A stretch of 64,000 bases of DNA, from contig JAEYRD010000097.1 of the NCBI GenBank assembly GCA_023435725.1, positions 1-64,000 on the forward strand, given 5' to 3'. The position numbers and the translations under genes were made by a program. Below the pieces are notes generated by a model. It saw only the letters and a list, made by a program, of their open reading frames with translations, had not been told where the DNA came from and did no database searches. Below are positions 1-7,704 of the stretch, in pieces. This DNA is from Pseudomonadota bacterium (lineage in GTDB: Bacteria; Pseudomonadota; Alphaproteobacteria; Rhizobiales; Xanthobacteraceae). How positions within the stretch are numbered: the stretch's first letter is position 1; each line of letters begins with the position of its first letter.

Positions 1-30
1 GCGGGGGCCACTCCAGCTTGTGGCAAGAAC

Positions 31-61
31 CCCGGATTGCGCTGCGCTCCATCCGGGCTAC
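31..61. repeat. Short palindromic intergenic repeat
   Basis: GC-rich inverted repeat with arms CCCGGAT and ATCCGGG around a GCGCTGCGC-type centre, lying downstream of the SDR gene. A half copy (GTAGCCCGGATGGAGC) recurs near 26762, which marks it as a dispersed element rather than a gene-specific hairpin. Confidence 0.55.
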
Positions 62-78
62 GAACTACGACTAGGGCA

Positions 79-855
79 TCACGACGCCAGAAATCCGCCA
101 TCGGCCGCCAGCACATGCCCGACGACATAGGACGACGCGTCGGACAACAGCCACACCACCGCCTCCGCTACCTCCTCCGGGTTGCCCATCCGCCGCAGCG
201 GCAGGCCTGCGCTGACGGTTGCGACATCGCCTACGCCGGCGCGCAGCATCATGTCGGTGACGACGCGGCCGGGCGCGATCGCGTTGATGCGGATGCCGCG
301 CGGAGCGTTCTCCATCGCGGCCGAGCGTGTCAGCGAGATCGCCGCGGCCTTCGAAGCCGAGTAGAGCGAGAAGCCGGGATTGGGATTGCGGACGCCGCTG
401 ACGGAGGCGTTGACGACGATGCTGCCGTGCCCCTGCGCCAGCATCGCCCGCAGTTGATGGCGCAGGCACAGAAACAGCGCGCGGACATTGGTGTCGAACA
501 CGCTGTCGTAGATGTCCGTGCCCTGCTCTTCCAATGGCGCGCGGCGCTCCTGGAAACCGGCATTGTTGAAGGCGACGTCGAGCCGGCCGCAACGTTCGAT
601 GGCCGTGCCGACGAGGCGCCCGACGTCATCTTCTTGCGTGATGTCGGTCTTCAGCGCGATCGCTTCGGCGCCGAGTTCGCGGCACGCCGCCGCCGTAGCC
701 TCGATCTCGGCCTCGCGCCGGCCCGCGACGATGATTGCCTCAGCGCCCTCGGACGCCATCCGCAAGGCCGTAGCACGGCCGATGCCGCTGCCGCCGCCCG
801 TCACCAGGCAGACCTTGCCCCTCATCCGTATCCCGGCCGGCAAAGTTCCGCTCAT
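79..855 (-). CDS. SDR family NAD(P)-dependent oxidoreductase
   Basis: Classical short-chain dehydrogenase/reductase of 258 residues, a normal family length. The N-terminal Rossmann nucleotide motif GGGSGIGRA (about residues 20-28), the structural NNAG motif and the catalytic YSASK Tyr/Lys pair are all intact, so it should interconvert an alcohol and a carbonyl with NAD(P)(H) in the cytoplasm. The substrate cannot be read from sequence. I chose the ATG at 855 because GGAG lies 5 nt upstream; the GTG at 861 has no comparable site. It is divergent from the MarR-type gene beginning at 932, and a perfect 17-bp palindrome lies between them, so repression by that regulator is likely. Confidence 0.92.
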   Translation of the reverse strand: MSGTLPAGIRMRGKVCLVTGGGSGIGRATALRMASEGAEAIIVAGRREAEIEATAAACRELGAEAIALKTDITQEDDVGRLVGTAIERCGRLDVAFNNAGFQERRAPLEEQGTDIYDSVFDTNVRALFLCLRHQLRAMLAQGHGSIVVNASVSGVRNPNPGFSLYSASKAAAISLTRSAAMENAPRGIRINAIAPGRVVTDMMLRAGVGDVATVSAGLPLRRMGNPEEVAEAVVWLLSDASSYVVGHVLAADGGFLAS

Positions 856-895
856 GGGCACTCCAAAACGCTTGCGCGCGTCGTTGCGCGCATAT

Positions 896-912
896 AGTTG
901 TATGATACAACT
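896..912. promoter_or_regulatory. Putative MarR operator palindrome
   Basis: The 17-mer AGTTGTATGATACAACT is a perfect inverted repeat, 8+1+8. It sits in the space between the divergent SDR and MarR-type genes. Size and symmetry fit a dimeric winged-helix MarR protein. It overlaps the ATG at 902 that would otherwise be taken as the regulator start, which argues for the GTG start at 932. Binding by the neighbour is inferred from position. Confidence 0.75.
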
Positions 913-931
913 TTATGCCGGGAGTCAAGCC

Positions 932-1393
932 GTGGTTGAGCTGGCCCTTATCGACGACATTCGCGCTGCCTCGCGCCTGATGGTGCGCGAGCTCGGCTTC
1001 ATGGATGCGACGGTGGCGGCGTCGGATTATCCGCCCTCGGCCGTGCACACGATCCTGGAGATCGGCATCCGCGGACCGATGAATTCAGGCGAGCTCGGTG
1101 ATTTCCTGCGGCTGGAAAAATCCAGCGTCAGCCGCATGGTGCGCAAGCTGATCGACTGCGGGGAGCTGAGGGAGACGCCGGACGAGGCCGATGCCCGCAG
1201 CAAGCTCTTGTCGCTGACGGCGAAGGGACGGCGCACGCTGGAGGCGTTGCACGCATTCGGAAGGCAGCAGGTGAGCGGGGCGCTGGCCGCGCTGACAGAG
1301 GCCGAACGGCGCACGGTGCGCGAGGGGATGATGCTCTATGCGCGGGCGTTGCGGCAGAGCCGCGTGGAGGACGAGGCGCAGTCGGCGGCGTAA
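932..1393 (+). CDS. MarR family transcriptional regulator
   Basis: Small winged-helix DNA-binding protein of about 153 residues, the usual MarR length. The central part shows the family pattern: a recognition helix in SSVSRMVRKLIDCGEL followed by the wing with DARSKLLSLTAKGR. I chose the GTG at 932 because GGAG sits 7 nt upstream. The in-frame ATG at 902 falls inside the perfect palindrome at 896-912, which should be operator DNA rather than coding sequence. It probably represses itself and the divergent SDR gene until a small aromatic or lipophilic ligand binds; the ligand is unknown. Confidence 0.9.
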   Translation: MVELALIDDIRAASRLMVRELGFMDATVAASDYPPSAVHTILEIGIRGPMNSGELGDFLRLEKSSVSRMVRKLIDCGELRETPDEADARSKLLSLTAKGRRTLEALHAFGRQQVSGALAALTEAERRTVREGMMLYARALRQSRVEDEAQSAA

Positions 1394-1400
1394 CTACCAC

Positions 1401-1541
1401 TGTCGTCCCCGCGAACGCGGGGACCCATACCGCGTGGTCTATCGGCGTGGCGCCGGTGTCAGTACCGCGGGAAGGAACAGCTACCGGTCGTCGCCAAACT
1501 TTGCCCTGTGGTTATGGGTCCCCGCATTCGCGGGGACGACA
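1401..1541. repeat. Composite inverted repeat element (family A)
   Basis: About 140 bp with terminal inverted repeats of roughly 27 bp. The left end begins TGTCGTCCCCGCGAACGCGG and the right end is its reverse complement with one mismatch; each end is itself a hairpin. A related element with the same layout and a shared CCCTGTGGTTATGGGTCC segment lies at 26784-26926. No coding sequence is present. It fills the gap between the convergent marR and SDR genes. Confidence 0.8.
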
Positions 1542-1586
1542 GCGAGTAGTTGGCGCAAGTGTGCCTCAAGCGTACCGACCCGACGG

Positions 1587-2381
1587 TCACTTCCCGAACT
1601 CTTCCCGCATTTTGGCCTGGATCTTGGCCATGCCGCCGATCCAACGGTCGTAGTTCTCGGTCTTCTTGCGCATGTAGGCGAGCACCTGGGGGTGCGGCAG
1701 GATCAGGAACGTCTCCTGCTCGAGGCCGGCAAGAACGTCTTTCGCGACCTGCTCGGGCGTCAGGTCGCCGTCACCGGATTGCGGCCCCTTCGGGATCGAG
1801 CGCAGCATGTTGGTGTCGACACCCTGCGGACAGAGGATCGAGACCTTGATGTTGTGAGCCTTGTGCGAGATCGCGAGATTCTCGGCAAAGCCCACCGCGG
1901 CATGCTTGGTGGTGGAATAAGCGGGGCTGCCGACCTGCGACAGCAAGCCCGCGGCCGAGATGGTGTTGAGGAAATACCCGCCGCCGCGCGCCTTCATGCG
2001 CGGCACGAGATGCCGCGCCGCATAGACATGCGCCATGACGTGGATCGCCCAGCTCCGCTGCCAGGGCTCATCCGACGCCCCACCGGCATTGACCGACATG
2101 GGATCGAAACCGCCGCCGATGCCGGCATTGGAACAGAACAGGTCGATCGGGCCGAACTGCCGCTCGGTCTCCTCGATGACGTGAGCGATGTCCTTTTCCT
2201 GCGCGACGTCGCATTTGAAGGCGGCGCCATCAACCATGGCGGCGACCGTCCTTGCATTGGCGGCATCCATGTCCGCGACGACGACCTTGGCCGCGCCGGC
2301 CTTGTGGAAGGCCTCGCACAGCGCCTTGCCGATGCCGTTTGCGCCGCCCGTGACGACCACGACCTTGCCGGTCACCTGCAT
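1587..2381 (-). CDS. SDR family NAD(P)-dependent oxidoreductase
   Basis: Second short-chain dehydrogenase of the window, 264 residues, not closely similar to the one at 79-855. It has the cofactor motif TGGANGIGK near the N-terminus, a SNAG structural motif and a YSTTK active-site pair. The C-terminal tail is rich in charged residues (KIQAKMREEFGK). The ATG at 2381 is preceded by AGGAG with a 7-nt spacer. A longer reading upstream to 2720 would run into the next gene and is rejected. Reaction class is secure, substrate unknown. It is followed by the hemolysin III gene upstream on the same strand with a 41-bp gap, so the two may be cotranscribed. Confidence 0.9.
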   Translation of the reverse strand: MQVTGKVVVVTGGANGIGKALCEAFHKAGAAKVVVADMDAANARTVAAMVDGAAFKCDVAQEKDIAHVIEETERQFGPIDLFCSNAGIGGGFDPMSVNAGGASDEPWQRSWAIHVMAHVYAARHLVPRMKARGGGYFLNTISAAGLLSQVGSPAYSTTKHAAVGFAENLAISHKAHNIKVSILCPQGVDTNMLRSIPKGPQSGDGDLTPEQVAKDVLAGLEQETFLILPHPQVLAYMRKKTENYDRWIGGMAKIQAKMREEFGK

Positions 2382-2422
2382 GCGACGTCTCCTCTTTTCC
2401 TTATACCGCGTATTGGTCTTGC

Positions 2423-3118
2423 TTAGCTCAACACGAGGTCGAGCACCGCGGTATAATGGCATGCCGCGCCGGCCAACACAAAGCCGTGCCAGATCGCATT
2501 CTGGAAACGCAGGCGTCGCCAGGCATGGAAGATCACGCCAAAGCTGTAGAGCAGGCCGCCCGCAAGCACGAGACCCAGTGCCAGCGCGGGCAGCGCCTTG
2601 ACCACGGAGTCGTAGAGCATGATGCCGCTCCAGCCCATCGCGAGGTAGATGCCGACCGAAACACGGTCGAACCGGCCGGGGCAGCAGAGCTTCAGCACGA
2701 TGCCGAGGATCGCGACGCACCAGACGCCGGCAAGCAGCACCAGTGCGAAAACGCTGTCCTTCACCTCAAGGATGAACGGCGTATAGGTCGCCGCGATCAG
2801 GAGATAGATCGCCGAATGGTCAAGCCGGCGCAGCAGCCATTTTGCCCGCGAGACCGGCCAGAGATTATAGGTCGCCGACAGCACCAGCATCGAGAGCAGG
2901 CCGGCGACATAGATCGAGACGCCGACGATATCGGTCGTCGTCGCATAGACCGACGTCAGCACCACCAGAACCGTCGCGGCGATGATGCCGCACAGCACGC
3001 CGATTGCGTGGATGACGCCGTCGGCGATCAGCTCGGCGCGGTCGTAGTCCCAGCCGATCACGTCGGCCGCGGCGTGGACGGAGCTGGATGCGAGCTGTTT
3101 CAGTCGGAAGACGGTCAT
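2423..3118 (-). CDS. Hemolysin III family (PAQR/TrhA-type) membrane protein
   Basis: Integral membrane protein of about 231 residues with seven predicted hydrophobic helices, the layout of the hemolysin III/TrhA branch of the PAQR superfamily. Conserved family signatures are visible: DHSAIYLLIAATYTPF in the middle and WHGFVLAGAACHY near the C-terminus, holding the Ser/His/Asp metal-site residues. Members are inner-membrane proteins linked to membrane-energetics homeostasis; cytolysis was only an early observation. Start is uncertain: ATG 3118 is chosen, with a GTG at 3139 possible; neither has a strong ribosome site. It is upstream of the SDR gene on the same strand. Confidence 0.85.
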   Translation of the reverse strand: MTVFRLKQLASSSVHAAADVIGWDYDRAELIADGVIHAIGVLCGIIAATVLVVLTSVYATTTDIVGVSIYVAGLLSMLVLSATYNLWPVSRAKWLLRRLDHSAIYLLIAATYTPFILEVKDSVFALVLLAGVWCVAILGIVLKLCCPGRFDRVSVGIYLAMGWSGIMLYDSVVKALPALALGLVLAGGLLYSFGVIFHAWRRLRFQNAIWHGFVLAGAACHYTAVLDLVLS

Positions 3119-3293
3119 GGCAATCCGGAGGCGATGCACTCTTGTATGGGTCTTTCGGGATCGTCGCGACGTTCAAACGGCTGATTTACCGACAAACGCG
3201 GTGGAAGTATGAAGCTTGATTTTCGTCAGGCAGTTGCCACTTTTGTGACTAGTCCGTTTTGCGTATCCCTCGCCCGAGCCCCCTCACGTTCAT

Positions 3294-4763
3294 ATGGCAT
3301 TCAGTTTCCAGGATATGGTCGAGGAGGCGCGCCTGTCGGCCCGGGCGCTGCTCGACTATGGCGAGCACTTCTTCAACCCGACGGTACGATTGGGGGTCAC
3401 AGGCCTGTCGCGGGCCGGCAAGACGGTGTTCATCACCGCGTTGATCCACGGGCTAACGCGCGGCGGCCGCTTTCCGGTGTTCGAGGCCTATGCCTCGGGC
3501 CGGATCGCGCGGGCGCATCTGGCGCCGCAGCCGGACGACGCCGTGCCGCGCTTTGCCTATGAGAACCATCTGCGCGCGCTGGTCGAGGAGCGGCGCTGGC
3601 CGAACTCGACCGTGGACATCAGCGAGCTGCGCCTCATCATCGACTATCAGCGCCAGAATGGCGCCGACCGCACCCTGACGCTCGACATCGTCGATTATCC
3701 CGGCGAATGGCTGCTCGATCTGCCGCTGCTCCAGAAGAGCTATGAGCAATGGTCCGCCGAAAGCCTGGCACTCTCGCGCGAGGCACCGCGCGCGCATCTT
3801 GCGGCCGACTGGCACGCGCATCTCGCAACGCTCAAGCCCGAGGCGCGCGAGGACGAGCAGGCAACGCTCACGGCGGCAAAGCTCTTCACCAGCTATTTAC
3901 GCGCCTGCCGGGACGAGCGCTTTGCGATGAGCCTCTTGCCGCCCGGCCGCTTCCTGATGCCCGGCAATCTCGCCGACACGCCGGCGCTGACCTTTGCGCC
4001 CCTCGACCTGCCCATCGACGGGCAGGCGCCGGACGGCTCGCTATGGGCGATGATGGTTCGCCGCTATGAGGCCTACAAGGACGTCGTGGTGCGGCCATTC
4101 TTTCGCGACCATTTTGCCCGGCTCGACCGCCAGATCGTGCTGGCGGATGCGCTCGCCGCGTTCAACTCGGGACCGGAAGCGCTGCACGATCTCGAAGCCG
4201 CGCTCGCCGGCATTCTCGATTGCTTCCGCATCGGCCGCAGCACCTTCCTCTCCAGCCTGTTCCGCCCGCGCATCGATCGCATCCTGTTCGCGGCGACCAA
4301 AGCCGACCATCTGCATCATTCCAGCCACGACCGGCTCGAGGCCGTGCTGCGCCGTGCGGTCGCCCGCGCCGCCGCCCGCGCGGAAGATACCGGCGCGGAG
4401 ATCGATGTGGTGGCGCTCGCCGCCGTCCGCGCCACGCGCGAAGCGCAGGTCGCGCATGGCCGCGACAAATTGCCGTCGATCCTGGGAACGCCTGCCGCGG
4501 GCGAAAGCGCCGGCGGCGAGTTCTTCGACGGCAATACCGAGGTCGCGACATTTCCGGGCGACCTGCCCTTGGATCCCGAACCGCTGTTCAACGGCAGCGA
4601 TGCGTTTCGCGGACTGTCGACGTCGGCCGCCGAGAAGAGCGATTTCCGCTTCCTGCGTTTCCGCCCGCCAAAGCTCGAGCGCGAGGGCAGTGAAGAGCCC
4701 GCGCTGCCTCACATCCGCCTTGACCGAGCCCTGCAGTTCCTGATCGGAGACAAGCTGCTATGA
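3294..4763 (+). CDS. YcjX family P-loop protein (DUF463)
   Basis: Predicted GTP/ATP-binding protein of 489 residues. The Walker A motif GLSRAGKT sits at about residues 37-44, followed by a long alpha-rich region and the family-typical segment DIVDYPGEWLLDLPLL (a Walker B-like DYPGE). In enterobacteria ycjX is paired with ycjF in the phage-shock regulon, and here too the next gene is the YcjF homologue, overlapping by 4 bp (ATGA), which implies translational coupling. The role is poorly defined; a stress or envelope-related NTPase partnered with a membrane protein is the best statement. No clear ribosome site precedes the ATG. Confidence 0.9.
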   Translation: MAFSFQDMVEEARLSARALLDYGEHFFNPTVRLGVTGLSRAGKTVFITALIHGLTRGGRFPVFEAYASGRIARAHLAPQPDDAVPRFAYENHLRALVEERRWPNSTVDISELRLIIDYQRQNGADRTLTLDIVDYPGEWLLDLPLLQKSYEQWSAESLALSREAPRAHLAADWHAHLATLKPEAREDEQATLTAAKLFTSYLRACRDERFAMSLLPPGRFLMPGNLADTPALTFAPLDLPIDGQAPDGSLWAMMVRRYEAYKDVVVRPFFRDHFARLDRQIVLADALAAFNSGPEALHDLEAALAGILDCFRIGRSTFLSSLFRPRIDRILFAATKADHLHHSSHDRLEAVLRRAVARAAARAEDTGAEIDVVALAAVRATREAQVAHGRDKLPSILGTPAAGESAGGEFFDGNTEVATFPGDLPLDPEPLFNGSDAFRGLSTSAAEKSDFRFLRFRPPKLEREGSEEPALPHIRLDRALQFLIGDKLL

Positions 4764-5788
4764 ACGACCGATCCCAGCATCGGCGCCCGGCGACGTTCCG
4801 GCTCGACGATCCCGGCGTCGTCGTCACGGAAGCCGACGAGACGAGCCGGCTCGGCCGCGCCACCATCCAAATCACGCCGGAACCCGATCCACTGGCGCTG
4901 CCGGTGCCGATTGAACCGGCGCTCCCGGCACGGCGCCGCTTTCCCTGGGGCACGCTGTTCTGGTCCGGTGTCGCCGGGCTGACGCTGCTCGGCGTCGGTC
5001 TCGGCGTCGTCCATCTGATCGAGGACCTGTTTGCGCGCAGCGAAAGCCTGGGCTTCGTCGGCCTTGCCCTCGCCCTCGTCACCGCGCTGGCACTCGCGGT
5101 AATGATCGGGCGCGAGGCGCTCGGGCTGGCGCGCCTTGCGACGATCGAGAAACTGCATCAGCGCGCCGCCGCCGTCCTTGCGAGCGACGACCGCAAGGAG
5201 AGCCGCGTGATCGTGCAGGACCTCCTGAAGATCGCACACCAGAATCCCCAGCTCGCGCGCGCCCGCGCCGCGCTGGAGAGCCATGCCGGCGAGATCATCG
5301 ACGGCGCCGACATGATCCGGCTCGCCGAGCGCGAGTTGATGTCGCCGCTGGACGCGGAGGCCCGGCGGCTGGTGTCGTCGGCCGCGCAACGCGTCTCGAT
5401 CGTGACGGCGGTCTCGCCGCGCGCGCTGATCGACGTGATGTTCGTATTCGTCGCCTCGCTCCGCCTGATCCGCCAGCTCGCGCATCTCTACGGTGGCCGG
5501 CCCGGCGCGCTCGGGATGATCCGCCTGATCCGCCACGTCATCGCCCATCTCGCCATCACCGGCGGTATGGCCGCGAGCGACAGCCTCGTGCAGCAGATGC
5601 TCGGCCATGGCATTGCGGCAAAGCTGTCGCAACGGCTGGGCGAAGGCATGCTCAATGGACTGTTGACGGCGCGGCTGGGCCTGGCGGCGATCGACGTGAC
5701 GAGGCCGCTGCCCTTTGCTGCGCTACCGCAGCCGAAGCTGACAGACCTGGCGACGGATCTGCTGCGGAAGAAAGACGACGAGGAGTAG
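4760..5788 (+). CDS. YcjF family membrane protein (TIGR01620/DUF697)
   Basis: Inner-membrane protein of 342 residues. After a cytoplasmic N-terminal stretch of about 65 residues, two adjacent hydrophobic helices (around residues 72-95 and 106-128) form a membrane hairpin. The C-terminal half is the conserved DUF697-type helical domain. It begins inside the stop codon of the YcjX gene, so the two are made together and probably work as a complex at the membrane. A family-C palindromic repeat follows directly after the stop. Confidence 0.9.
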   Translation: MNDRSQHRRPATFRLDDPGVVVTEADETSRLGRATIQITPEPDPLALPVPIEPALPARRRFPWGTLFWSGVAGLTLLGVGLGVVHLIEDLFARSESLGFVGLALALVTALALAVMIGREALGLARLATIEKLHQRAAAVLASDDRKESRVIVQDLLKIAHQNPQLARARAALESHAGEIIDGADMIRLAERELMSPLDAEARRLVSSAAQRVSIVTAVSPRALIDVMFVFVASLRLIRQLAHLYGGRPGALGMIRLIRHVIAHLAITGGMAASDSLVQQMLGHGIAAKLSQRLGEGMLNGLLTARLGLAAIDVTRPLPFAALPQPKLTDLATDLLRKKDDEE

Positions 5789-5797
5789 TGCTATTCG

Positions 5798-5940
5798 CCT
5801 CTCCCCGCTTGCGGGGAGAGGTCGGAGCGCATCGCCAGATGCGGTCCGGGTGAGGGGGACTCTCCGCGAGTCCAACTGTCACCTCCTCCGCTGAGACTCC
5901 CCCGTCACCCCAACCCTCTCCCCGCCAGCGGGGAGAGGGA
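5798..5940. repeat. Intergenic palindromic repeat (family C), reading into a gene end
   Basis: Two hairpins of the CTCTCCCCGC...GCGGGGAGAG type flank a segment with ATCGCCAGATGCGG and GGTGAGGGGGA. The same arrangement recurs at 9458, 17651, 36701 and 49629. The right-hand hairpin overlaps the last codons of the convergent glycosyltransferase gene, supplying its C-terminal residues SLSPLAGRGLG and its stop codon. Confidence 0.85.
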
Positions 5941-7479
5941 GAAGAGGGCCAGCACGCGCCACTGAAACAGCGGCGAGTCCTTTGGCGGCGAGAGCTCGGG
6001 CGTCCAGCCGGTGAGCTTGTCCAGCGCGTAAGTATCGATCACGAGACCGCGCCAGCGGCGCTCGACTTGGCCGAGCGGCTCGCGCCTGACGGGGATATTG
6101 TCCCACAGCGTTGACCGATTGTCCGGCTCACGCCCGACATAGATGCCGGCGTGTCCCTTGATCCGGTCCATGCCGGGATCGCGAAAATCCTGGAAGCGGC
6201 CGCGCTCGTTGATCTCGATCACAGGCACGCGGCCTCTGAACAGCCAGCGCATCATGGCGTAGGTACGATAGTCCGTGGTCGCGATCCAGGTCGCGCCGGT
6301 CTCGTCCAGCGCAGCCTGCACGCGCACCGCGACCTGCTCGTAGCCGGCCTCCGCGCCGATCGGATCGATCTTGCCGAGGAAATTCCAGGGCGCGGCGACG
6401 TAATAGAGGAACACGATGACGACAAACGCGATGCCCGAGACCACCGCCGTCCTGGCCCAGAACAACGACGACTCGATCATCCGAGCCGACCAGCCTTCAC
6501 GCGACAGCATCGCGAGGTTAACGGCTGTCGCGGCAAAGCCAACCGGCCACATGAACATCGGCCAGGTGTCACCCACCCTGAGCGTCATCGACTTCGCAAG
6601 GAAATAGAGGAACGGCACCAGCACCGCGGTCGACAACAGGATCGCGACCGGCTCGCGCTTGCGATAGCCACGCCATGCCGTCATCACGAGCCCTGACAGC
6701 ACCACCGGCAGCATGACGAAGCCGACCAGGCCGAATTGCAGGCCGAGGTAGTCGCCGATGGTGCGGAGCGATACTCCGTAATTGGCGGTGGCACGCACGC
6801 CCTGGAAACGGAACGATGCCCAGTCGTGTTGCGCGTTCCAGATCAGAACCGGCGAGAACACCACGATCGCGATCAGCACGGCAAGATAAGGATAAGGGCT
6901 GCGCAACCAGCGCCAGCGCCAAGCCGGCACCAGCAGAAAGGCGGCGACCGCCGGTGCAAACATGATCGCAGTGAACTTCGACAGCATCGACAGCCCGGCG
7001 AACAAGCCGGCAGCGAGCCACCAGCGTCCATCACCGCTCTGCGCAAGCCTCACCAGCGACCACATCATCGCCACCGCAAACGGGATCATGGCAACGTCGG
7101 GCGCGACCTTGGCCATCAGCAGGCCGTAGTAGAGCGCGGCCTCCGGCATCAGCACCGCGAACATGACGGCGCGGGCATCATGGGTGAGGCGGCGGACGAT
7201 GTCGGCCAGCAGGATCTGCGTCACCAGCATCGCGACGATGCCGCCGAAGCGGACGCCGAGCGTGGTGTCGCCGAAGATCGCGGTGCCGAAGCGGATGAGC
7301 CAGGCGACGCCGGGGGGATGATCGAGGAAGCTCAGCGCTCCCTCCTTCGACCAGGTCCAGTAATAGGCCTCGTCGGTACGCAGCTCGATCACGGAGGCGT
7401 AGACGATGCGCAGCACCGTCATCGCGGCGATGACGAGCACGGCGATGACGAGGGGCCGGCGCGTGGCGCCGGAGGGCAT
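5905..7479 (-). CDS. Glycosyltransferase family 39-type membrane protein (ArnT/PMT-like)
   Basis: Polytopic inner-membrane protein of about 524 residues with roughly ten or more hydrophobic helices followed by a soluble C-terminal domain of about 150 residues. The first loop carries the signature DEAYYWTWS with the acidic pair typical of lipid-linked sugar transferases of the PMT/ArnT superfamily, so it should move a sugar from a polyprenyl-phosphate donor to an envelope acceptor on the periplasmic side. Start uncertain: ATG 7479 is used; GTG codons at 7503 and 7572 are open but the latter lies in a palindromic repeat. The extreme C-terminus (SLSPLAGRGLG) is encoded by repeat DNA. Confidence 0.85.
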   Translation of the reverse strand: MPSGATRRPLVIAVLVIAAMTVLRIVYASVIELRTDEAYYWTWSKEGALSFLDHPPGVAWLIRFGTAIFGDTTLGVRFGGIVAMLVTQILLADIVRRLTHDARAVMFAVLMPEAALYYGLLMAKVAPDVAMIPFAVAMMWSLVRLAQSGDGRWWLAAGLFAGLSMLSKFTAIMFAPAVAAFLLVPAWRWRWLRSPYPYLAVLIAIVVFSPVLIWNAQHDWASFRFQGVRATANYGVSLRTIGDYLGLQFGLVGFVMLPVVLSGLVMTAWRGYRKREPVAILLSTAVLVPFLYFLAKSMTLRVGDTWPMFMWPVGFAATAVNLAMLSREGWSARMIESSLFWARTAVVSGIAFVVIVFLYYVAAPWNFLGKIDPIGAEAGYEQVAVRVQAALDETGATWIATTDYRTYAMMRWLFRGRVPVIEINERGRFQDFRDPGMDRIKGHAGIYVGREPDNRSTLWDNIPVRREPLGQVERRWRGLVIDTYALDKLTGWTPELSPPKDSPLFQWRVLALFSLSPLAGRGLG

Positions 7480-7557
7480 GGTGATGTCGGGAGCTGTCGT
7501 CACGGCCGCGCTTTGCCCCAACTTGGGAGGGGGAGTCAATGCGGGGGTAGTACCGCT

Positions 7558-7597
7558 GTCGTCCCGGGGCACGACGTCGCGAGCCCGGGATCTATAG
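7558..7597. repeat. Single palindromic repeat unit
   Basis: GTCCCGGGGCACGACGTCGC followed by GAGCCCGGGAT forms an imperfect GC-rich hairpin resembling the right arm of the family-A element at 26879-26922. It lies upstream of the glycosyltransferase gene, in the divergent gap to the cyclase gene. Confidence 0.6.
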
Positions 7598-7704
7598 CCG
7601 GAGTTCTTGGCGGCTTGCCGCGTATGTGATCGGAGAAACTGTCCGCCCCCGGAATTAACCGCTACGCTGGCTGTTCTCCTTCCTTGAGCTGAGACGACCG
7701 AATC

